Source: Dehalococcoidia bacterium
GTDB lineage: Bacteria; Chloroflexota; Dehalococcoidia; GIF9; UBA5629
DNA length: 5,798 bases
Direction of reading: 5' to 3'
NCBI GenBank assembly: GCA_028715025.1
Contig: JAQTLG010000120.1
Coordinates: 1 to 5,798, forward strand
Shown: piece by piece, positions 1 to 4,547 of the stretch
How the letters are laid out: each line of letters opens with the position of its first letter
Numbering within the stretch: the first letter of the stretch is position 1
Position numbers and translations under genes: made by a program
The notes under the pieces: model-generated
Told to the model about the DNA's origin: nothing
The model's input: the letters and a program-made list of their open reading frames with translations, nothing else
Databases searched by the model: none

Positions 1-68
1 CAGCGACGCGGCAATCTACTGCCACCCTGATTGTATGCACAAGATTGCCGCGCTTCGCTCACAATGAC
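1..68. repeat. Dispersed palindromic repeat (REP/MITE-like), left end cut by window edge
   Basis: Two arms form an inverted repeat: CGCGGCAATCT at 7-17 and its exact reverse complement AGATTGCCGCG at 42-52, with 24 bases between them. Pairing continues outward as GCGA (3-6) with TCGC (55-58), across a 2-base bulge at 53-54. The right end, CAATGAC at 62-68, reads GTCATTG on the minus strand. From memory, GTCATTG(C/T)GAG...GCAATCT is the terminus of palindromic repeats scattered through many bacterial genomes; I could not check this. By symmetry a short piece of the left end should lie outside the window. No coding capacity is visible. The repeat sits 43 bases past the stop codon of the minus-strand gene at 111-437, so its transcript could fold as a 3' stem-loop, but no T-run makes it a standard terminator. 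Confidence 0.75.
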
Positions 69-110
69 GAATTAATGAGAGCTTGCAGTGACGTGAGTGC
101 ATAAGCGTCT

Positions 111-437
111 CTACTTGATGAGCGCCTTGATCCCCAGAGGAATGGCCAGCTCGGTGAGCACCTTCGTAATGGCCTCCCTGAGGCTTTTCTTTTGCTCTTT
201 TGAGATGGAGTAACTTATCTTCACCATGCCGGCGATGGCGTTGGCCGTGCGCAGGTGCAGTTCGATTTTATCCGGATAATCCCTGATCAGGTCGCGCAGC
301 CTGAGCCTGAGCAAGGCTATCTCCTGGTCGAGCCCCTCCACACCTCCTGCCTCCTCCAACATCAGGCTGCGGGTTTCACCCAGGGCGGGGCCGTAGAAGT
401 CCCGCTTTACGTCCCTTTTTGCCTGCTTTTTCGCCAT
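111..437 (-). CDS. Conserved hypothetical small charged helical protein (108 aa)
   Basis: This encodes a 108-residue protein of unknown function. The N-terminus is strongly basic (MAKKQAKRDVKRDFYG). A short acidic stretch follows, then a long predicted helix rich in Leu, Arg, Asp and Glu (about residues 35-57). A second helical part carries SISKEQKKSLREAI (about 77-90), and the C-terminus is hydrophobic (AIPLGIKALIK). No signal peptide, membrane segment or metal-binding motif is visible. The layout (basic head with an FYG motif, 'GGVEGLDQEIALLR' centre, 'KEQKKSLREAI..VL..LAIPLGI' tail) resembles a family of small hypothetical proteins I recall as recurrent in Chloroflexota genomes; some relatives begin like phage terminase small subunits. 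That likeness is recall, not a search result. The start codon lies inside the upstream 51-codon frame at 376-531, which suggests translational coupling; no strong ribosome site precedes it. The gene is probably real, but its function is unknown. Confidence 0.7.
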   Translation of the reverse strand: MAKKQAKRDVKRDFYGPALGETRSLMLEEAGGVEGLDQEIALLRLRLRDLIRDYPDKIELHLRTANAIAGMVKISYSISKEQKKSLREAITKVLTELAIPLGIKALIK

Positions 438-531
438 TTTTTATCTTGAAAACCAGCAATCCATAAACGATAGCATAGGCCGCGGCGTCATACCTCTCCA
501 GCCTGAGGGCATACTTAAGAAGCTCAACCAT
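376..531 (-). CDS. Small overlapping hypothetical ORF (51 aa)
   Basis: Reading the minus strand from an ATG at 531 gives 51 codons, ending in TGA at 376-378. The first 30 residues, MVELLKYALRLERYDAAAYA followed by IVYGLLVFKI, look like an ordinary amphipathic helix plus a hydrophobic helix. The tail is basic (NGEKAGKKGRKAGLL). The frame overlaps the start of the 108-residue gene by 62 bases in a different phase. The protein-like composition of the first 37 codons, which lie outside or at the edge of the overlap, argues for a real gene, and I have an unverified recollection of similar small proteins preceding that family. Against it: there is no clear ribosome site, and a TAG stop sits in frame three codons before the ATG, so no longer form exists. 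The lipoprotein gene ends 74 bases upstream on the same strand, so co-transcription is possible. Function is unknown. Confidence 0.5.
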   Translation of the reverse strand: MVELLKYALRLERYDAAAYAIVYGLLVFKIKNGEKAGKKGRKAGLLRPRPG

Positions 532-605
532 ATCGAGCTATATTAGTACGCAGCCCAGAGGGCCTTCAACGGATTGCTGTCGCCCTCGAAAGAAAATGAA
601 TTATT

Positions 606-1808
606 TCACTGGCTGATCCTGGGATCAATCCACAGGGCGCTGCTTTTGCCCGGCTCCGCACCCCCCTCCACCCTCAGTACGGGCATGACCTTTCTGCCGC
701 CGTAGGTTGCAAGATCGATATCTATATCATGCAACCTGCCGTCGCCGGAAGCCTCGATAGCCGGCCACCAGACGATGCCCCCCCTGTCATCCTTTATGCC
801 GAAGAGAAAGGCCGCACTCCCGGCATCCCCCGCTTCCCCGGACAGCCCCACCCTGGCAGTGAAGCGCGTGTTGTAAGGCAATTCCAGAGGCAGCATATAG
901 CCTCCCGCCTGCCACTGCTCCTGCCAGTCGCCGAAGATCCCTTCGATCCAGCCATAGCCGGCGCCAGGCGGTACCATCTCGATGGCATTGCGATAGGTCT
1001 GATTGTCCGCAGCAACGACTTCGAGCAGCCTTTGCGCGTATCCGGTAACCGCATCGCCATCCGAGTAATCGATCCGACCGGCGCTGCCTCTCCAGCTCGC
1101 CCGCGAAGCATATTGACCGAAATCGTATCGGTATTTGAAGCCAAAGGTCGGCACATAGCAATTATTTTCTTTGCCGGCCTCTTCCACCTTATTATCTCCG
1201 TTGGCGCATATTTTAATCGTGTTTCCTTCCCAGTCGTAATTGGTAAAAGGCAGTGTCTTTTCCTCACCGGCCTTGAGTCCGCTCACCCAGCTAGTGTCCC
1301 GAAGCATGTTGCTCTGGTCATAGACGTAGGTCTCGCTGGGGCCGGCATCGGCAGAGCCGATGTTTTTGATCTTATAGTAGAGCAGCCCGCTGATATGCGT
1401 CACGCCCGTGACCACCAGGTCCGGCAGGAATTCGCTCCTCTCCACCACATCAACCGTGACCCAGGCGGTCGATACTCCCCTCTGTCCGGAAGCGGTGAGG
1501 GTATACCTGGTGGTTTTCTGCGGCGATACATCAACTGAGCCAATGGGCTGAACCCTGCCCGGCCCGTTGTCAATGGTCACTGCTGCGGCGTCAGACACGC
1601 TCCAACGAAGGGTAACGTTCTCACCCGGCATAATTACATCGGCCCCGGCTGAGAAATCGTTGATTACCGGCCAGGATTTAACTTTTACAGCCGGTGCGGC
1701 GACCGTGGTATTATCTACAGACGGCTCTTCTGCAGGCTGAGTTGCCGGCAGGCAACCTGCCAGGATTAGAGCCACGGCCACAATCAATGTTAAGCGTAGC
1801 CTGATCAT
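606..1808 (-). CDS. Secreted lipoprotein with Ig-like and CARDB domains
   Basis: This is a 400-residue exported lipoprotein. Residues 1-18 are a signal peptide with basic MIRLR and a hydrophobic core, ending in the lipobox LILAGC, so Cys19 should be lipidated. A Pro/Thr/Ala/Glu-rich linker (20-43) follows. Residues about 46-122 look like an Ig-like bacterial domain: PVINDFSA, then G-x-N-V-T-L-R-W-S, then TTRYTLTA. Residues about 128-218 match a CARDB adhesion-type domain: it opens with LPDLVVTGV, contains KIKNIGSADAG, and closes with the typical NKVEEAGKENN. Cys201 and Cys217 could form a disulfide. The last 170 residues are rich in Trp, Tyr and Gly and end DLATYGGRKVMPVLRVEGG...ALWIDPRI. This resembles a beta-sandwich of the NPCBM kind, but the assignment is weak. 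No catalytic motif is seen; a binding or scaffold role at the cell surface is inferred. The start is fixed by the signal peptide. The ribosome site is weak (GAAATGAG). Confidence 0.85.
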   Translation of the reverse strand: MIRLRLTLIVAVALILAGCLPATQPAEEPSVDNTTVAAPAVKVKSWPVINDFSAGADVIMPGENVTLRWSVSDAAAVTIDNGPGRVQPIGSVDVSPQKTTRYTLTASGQRGVSTAWVTVDVVERSEFLPDLVVTGVTHISGLLYYKIKNIGSADAGPSETYVYDQSNMLRDTSWVSGLKAGEEKTLPFTNYDWEGNTIKICANGDNKVEEAGKENNCYVPTFGFKYRYDFGQYASRASWRGSAGRIDYSDGDAVTGYAQRLLEVVAADNQTYRNAIEMVPPGAGYGWIEGIFGDWQEQWQAGGYMLPLELPYNTRFTARVGLSGEAGDAGSAAFLFGIKDDRGGIVWWPAIEASGDGRLHDIDIDLATYGGRKVMPVLRVEGGAEPGKSSALWIDPRISQ

Positions 1809-1875
1809 CTCATTTCAAGTATAACAAAGAGAAAGATACAGTACATGTCAGCGTTGAAAAGGGCCTACGTCTATA

Positions 1876-1904
1876 TTGAAAGCGGGCTGTTTTTAGAGTA
1901 TGCT
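1876..1904 (+). promoter_or_regulatory. Candidate sigma-70-type promoter of the GMC oxidoreductase gene
   Basis: TTGAAA at 1876-1881 matches the -35 consensus at five of six positions. It is followed after exactly 17 bases by TATGCT at 1899-1904, which matches the -10 consensus at four of six. Transcription would start near 1911 and leave a leader of roughly 40 bases before the ATG at 1954, carrying a strong ribosome site. The site lies in the 145-bp divergent gap between the lipoprotein gene and this gene. This is a by-eye match, not a scored prediction. Confidence 0.45.
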
Positions 1905-1940
1905 AATTTCGATAAGCGACCTGTTCGTGATTAATGCGGC

Positions 1941-1946
1941 AGGAGG
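1941..1946 (+). promoter_or_regulatory. Strong Shine-Dalgarno site for the GMC oxidoreductase
   Basis: AGGAGG at 1941-1946 is a full Shine-Dalgarno core, with 7 bases before the ATG at 1954. This decides the start codon and predicts efficient translation. Confidence 0.85.
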
Positions 1947-1953
1947 AAGGTAA

Positions 1954-3285
1954 ATGGTTGAGACACTTAACGAGAAATTCGACGCCGTAGTGGTGGGTAC
2001 GGGCCCTGGCGGGGCCACAGTGGCCAGAGAGCTGACCAACGCCGGCAAGAAGGTGCTGATGCTGGACTGGGGTTCCAATGCTCCCGTGAAGGGCAGCAAC
2101 GCCCAGGCCCTCGGCTACATCGGCATGCCCTATAAGAGCCTGTATTTCATCGATAATTTCCTGGGGCTGGTGCGCGCCATCACGGTGGGCGGCAGCTCAA
2201 TCGTCTATTATGCCACCGCCTGGGAGCCGCCTTTCGACTATTGGGATAAATACGGCATAAACCTGCGCGACGAGGCTGCCGAGATCAAAAAAGAGGTCCC
2301 TATCAATCCTCTTACGGACGAATTGATCGGCCCCTCGGCCAAAATGATCGCCCGGAGCGCACGCGATCTGGGCTACAACTGGCAGAAGCTCAATAAGTTT
2401 GTATACCTCGACAAATGTCGTGCTAAGTGCGACAAATGCGACCTGGGCTGCCCTTACGGCGCCAAGTGGAACTCGCGCATATTCGTCCAGGACTCCACCG
2501 CAAAGGGTGCGCAGCTGCTGGACCTGGCACATGTAACCAGGGTCATCGTTGAAAATAAAAAGGCCACGGGTGTGGAGTTCTCGCGCAAGGGCAAAAAGTA
2601 TATCGCCAGCGCCGACAGAGTGATCGTGGCAGCGGGCGGGATCGGCTCCCCAATCATACTGGAGAACAGCGGCATCCCGCAGGCGGGCGCCAATTTCTTC
2701 TACGATCCACTGATCGCAGTGTTCGGTACCGTAAAAGGCCTGGACGACGGCAAGGAGTTCCCTATGGCCATGGGTCAGCACATGGTGGAGGACGACTACC
2801 TGATGACCGACATGACATTACCCTGGCTGATCTACGATGTATTCACCGCCGAGGTCTTCCGCCTGGACAAACTATCTAATAAGAGCCAGCTTACCATCAT
2901 GATCAAAGCGCGCGACAGTCTGAGCGGCAAGATCAGCAAATCCGGGTTCATTAAGAAACCGTTTACACAGATAGAGCGCGGCAAGCTGATGAGCGGATTT
3001 GAGCGCGCCAGGAAGATTCTGAAGAACGCCGGCGCCAAGGATATCTTCAAAACCTGGTGGATCGCATCACATCCGGGCGGTACCTGCAAGATCAATGACA
3101 TCGTGGACACCAACCTCAAGACGGAGATCGATAACCTGTACGTATGTGACTGCTCGGTGATACCGTCCGAGTGGGGCCGGCCGCCGGTTTACTCGATCTT
3201 GTGCCTGGGCAAGCGGCTGGGAAAACATCTCCTGGCCGGCAAATCGGAGTCCAGGGCAACGGCGGCGGCGCCCGCAGGAAATTAG
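1954..3285 (+). CDS. GMC-type FAD-dependent oxidoreductase with four-cysteine cluster
   Basis: This is a 443-residue flavoenzyme of the glucose-methanol-choline family, expected to oxidise an alcohol or similar C-OH group; the substrate is unknown. The FAD-binding Rossmann motif is at 15-40 (GTGPGGATVAREL, then a hydrophobic strand ending LMLDWG). A glycine-rich GGSS follows at 79-82. VIVAAGGIGSP (223-233) is the typical second flavin-contact segment. The C-terminus has SHPGGT (372-377) with the likely catalytic His373, then DNLYVCDCSVIPS and PPVYSI. Cys155, Cys159, Cys162 and Cys166 form C-x3-C-x2-C-x3-C followed by PYGAKW; they may bind an iron-sulfur cluster or another metal. The protein is shorter than the usual 500-600 residues, mainly in the substrate-domain region. 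No signal peptide is seen, so it is probably cytoplasmic. The last 15 residues are a Ser/Ala-rich tail. The family call is firm; substrate and electron acceptor are not known. Confidence 0.9.
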   Translation: MVETLNEKFDAVVVGTGPGGATVARELTNAGKKVLMLDWGSNAPVKGSNAQALGYIGMPYKSLYFIDNFLGLVRAITVGGSSIVYYATAWEPPFDYWDKYGINLRDEAAEIKKEVPINPLTDELIGPSAKMIARSARDLGYNWQKLNKFVYLDKCRAKCDKCDLGCPYGAKWNSRIFVQDSTAKGAQLLDLAHVTRVIVENKKATGVEFSRKGKKYIASADRVIVAAGGIGSPIILENSGIPQAGANFFYDPLIAVFGTVKGLDDGKEFPMAMGQHMVEDDYLMTDMTLPWLIYDVFTAEVFRLDKLSNKSQLTIMIKARDSLSGKISKSGFIKKPFTQIERGKLMSGFERARKILKNAGAKDIFKTWWIASHPGGTCKINDIVDTNLKTEIDNLYVCDCSVIPSEWGRPPVYSILCLGKRLGKHLLAGKSESRATAAAPAGN

Positions 3286-3316
3286 CATCACTCAATAACA
3301 CACATTTGTTTTAAAT

Positions 3317-3330
3317 CCTTCAGATGAAGG
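3317..3330. repeat. Short inverted repeat, possible operator
   Basis: CCTTCA (3317-3322) and TGAAGG (3325-3330) are perfect reverse complements separated by GA. The site lies in the 106-bp gap between the oxidoreductase and the PLP enzyme, just ahead of a TGATATGCT -10-like element. The loop is too short for six paired bases in RNA, and no T-run follows, so a protein-binding site is likelier than a terminator. A palindrome this short can arise by chance. Confidence 0.3.
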
Positions 3331-3339
3331 CGTATCAGG

Positions 3340-3348
3340 TGATATGCT
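3340..3348 (+). promoter_or_regulatory. Possible extended -10 promoter ahead of the PLP enzyme gene
   Basis: TGATATGCT at 3340-3348 combines the TGn extension with TATGCT, the same -10 hexamer as the candidate promoter at 1899-1904. No good -35 lies at the right distance, which is tolerated in extended -10 promoters. It would give a leader of about 37 bases before the ATG at 3392. This is a weak by-eye match. Confidence 0.25.
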
Positions 3349-3379
3349 TTATTGAATCTGCCCGGCGGCAAATATTTAT

Positions 3380-3384
3380 AAGGA
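3380..3384 (+). promoter_or_regulatory. Shine-Dalgarno site for the PLP enzyme
   Basis: AAGGA at 3380-3384 is followed by 7 bases and then the ATG at 3392. This spacing supports the chosen start codon. Confidence 0.6.
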
Positions 3385-3391
3385 TCAGAGA

Positions 3392-4480
3392 ATGACGATA
3401 CCATTATTTAAGTCCTACCCGGCCCTGGAAAAGCACGTGCCCTGGATATCTCTGGGCCAGTATCCCACGCCCGTGCAAAAGCTTGAGAACCTGGGCAGGG
3501 CTGTGGGATACCCCGAACTCTGGATAAAACGCGATGACCTGTCGTCGAACATCTACGGGGGCAACAAGATACGTAAACTGGAATTCGCTATCGCCGATGC
3601 CCTGAACAAGAAGAAAAAATATATGATCACGGTGGGCGGCATCGGAACCAACCACGGCCTGGCCACTACCATTCACTGCAACCGCGCCGGCATCAAAACG
3701 GCGCTGGTGCTCATCCCCCAACCGATCACCGAAAAGGTGCAGGAGAACCTCCTGCTGGACCAGCATTTCGGCGCCGATATAAACGTCGGCCGCAGCACCA
3801 TGGAAGCCTACCTGCGGGCGGTCTGGGTGATGCTGACCCACCCCAACTTCTACCTGCTCTGGGCCGGAGGCACATCTCCCCTCAGTACCCTCGGATATGT
3901 CAACGCTGCGCTGGAACTAAAACAACAGATCGACGCAGGCCTGTTGCCCGAGCCTAAATACGTCTTCGGTGCCACCGGCTCCATGGGCACCACGGCCGGA
4001 TTGATCGTTGGATGCAGGCTGGCCGGACTGAAAAGCCGTATCGTGGGAGTCAAGGTCTCCATGGACGCCTATTCCAACGTAAAGGGCACCATATCGCTGT
4101 GCAATAGGACTATTCAAATGATGCGAAAACACGATCCTTCGGTGCCGGATATGAGGTTCACCGCCTCCGATTTCGACCTGGAGCCGGGCTTCTTCGGAGG
4201 GGAGTACGGCAGGGTTACGCCGGAGGGCAGGGCCGCCGTTGACCTGATAAAGAAAACTGAGGGCATCGGGCTGGAAACCACCTATACGGGCAAGACGCTG
4301 GCAGCCATGCTGGATTTTATAAAAAAGGGCGGGTCGCCCGACGGCGCTCCGCTGCTATTCTGGAACACATACAACAGCGTGGATTACAGCGAGACTATTA
4401 AAAAGTGCGGCGGCTTCAAGACTCTCCCCAAAAGCGCACAGTGGGTCTTCAAAGAGAACCTGATATCGTATTTGAAATAG
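3392..4480 (+). CDS. PLP-dependent enzyme, ACC deaminase/D-cysteine desulfhydrase family
   Basis: This is a 362-residue fold-type II pyridoxal-phosphate enzyme. Relatives deaminate ACC to 2-oxobutyrate and ammonia, or split D-cysteine to pyruvate, sulfide and ammonia. Seen here: YPTPVQKLENL near the N-terminus; WIKRDDLSSNIYGGNKIRKL (44-63), with Lys59 as the likely Schiff-base lysine; GGIGTNH (82-88); GGTSPLSTLGYVNAALEL (159-176); and a phosphate-binding glycine loop GATGSMGTTAG (193-203). YTGKTLAAM (298-306) fits the family's conserved C-terminal tyrosine region. Two active-site positions differ from the characterised enzymes: Thr86 replaces the usual Ser of the S-N-H motif, and NTYN (325-328) stands where many relatives have HTGG. 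ACC deaminase or D-cysteine desulfhydrase activity should therefore not be assumed. Length is normal, and there is no signal peptide, so it is cytoplasmic. An amino-acid permease gene starts 67 bases downstream, which suggests an amino-acid-like substrate. The family call is firm; the reaction is uncertain. Confidence 0.88.
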   Translation: MTIPLFKSYPALEKHVPWISLGQYPTPVQKLENLGRAVGYPELWIKRDDLSSNIYGGNKIRKLEFAIADALNKKKKYMITVGGIGTNHGLATTIHCNRAGIKTALVLIPQPITEKVQENLLLDQHFGADINVGRSTMEAYLRAVWVMLTHPNFYLLWAGGTSPLSTLGYVNAALELKQQIDAGLLPEPKYVFGATGSMGTTAGLIVGCRLAGLKSRIVGVKVSMDAYSNVKGTISLCNRTIQMMRKHDPSVPDMRFTASDFDLEPGFFGGEYGRVTPEGRAAVDLIKKTEGIGLETTYTGKTLAAMLDFIKKGGSPDGAPLLFWNTYNSVDYSETIKKCGGFKTLPKSAQWVFKENLISYLK

Positions 4481-4502
4481 GCTATTGCGATCGATATAAA
4501 AG

Positions 4503-4523
4503 GGGCGGTTTTTTTATCCGCCC
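4503..4523. other. GC-rich stem-loop between the PLP enzyme and permease genes
   Basis: GGGCGG (4503-4508) pairs perfectly with CCGCCC (4518-4523) around a 9-base loop containing seven T's. It lies 22 bases after the PLP enzyme stop and 12 bases before the permease ribosome site. On the plus strand the bases after the stem are GTTAAAT, so it is not a standard intrinsic terminator in the direction of the genes. On the minus strand the stem is followed by CTTTTATAT, which is closer to a terminator, but no minus-strand gene ends here. It may affect read-through, mRNA stability or permease translation. Confidence 0.55.
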
Positions 4524-4535
4524 GTTAAATAGTAT

Positions 4536-4541
4536 GGGAGG
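4536..4541 (+). promoter_or_regulatory. Shine-Dalgarno site that decides the permease start
   Basis: GGGAGG at 4536-4541 directly abuts an ATG at 4542, too close for initiation. It is 6 bases ahead of a second in-frame ATG at 4548. The second ATG is therefore the likelier start. Confidence 0.6.
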
Positions 4542-4547
4542 ATGAGT

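Noticed and set aside
1..68. CRISPR repeat or tRNA
   Set aside because: There is only one palindromic unit with no spacer series, and no cloverleaf or T-arm motif.
558..587. GAGGGC/GCCCTC inverted repeat as a terminator of the lipoprotein gene
   Set aside because: The 6-bp stem has an 18-base loop and neither strand has a T-run after it, so it does not qualify as an intrinsic terminator.
729..1538. A long plus-strand open frame of 269 codons
   Set aside because: It lies wholly opposite the lipoprotein gene, whose signal peptide, lipobox and domains are clear. The translation has no recognisable domain and is antisense shadow.
1818..1828. TATACT as a -10 for the lipoprotein gene on the minus strand
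   Set aside because: It lies only about 10 bases before the start codon, and the only -35-like TGACA is about 22 bases upstream, too far for a normal promoter.
2197..2781. A minus-strand open frame of 194 codons
   Set aside because: It is antisense to the well-supported FAD oxidoreductase, with no domain or ribosome site.
3352..3380. TTGAAT-N17-TTTATA as the PLP gene promoter
   Set aside because: The -10 would overlap the ribosome site, leaving almost no leader, so the match to AT-rich sequence is probably fortuitous.
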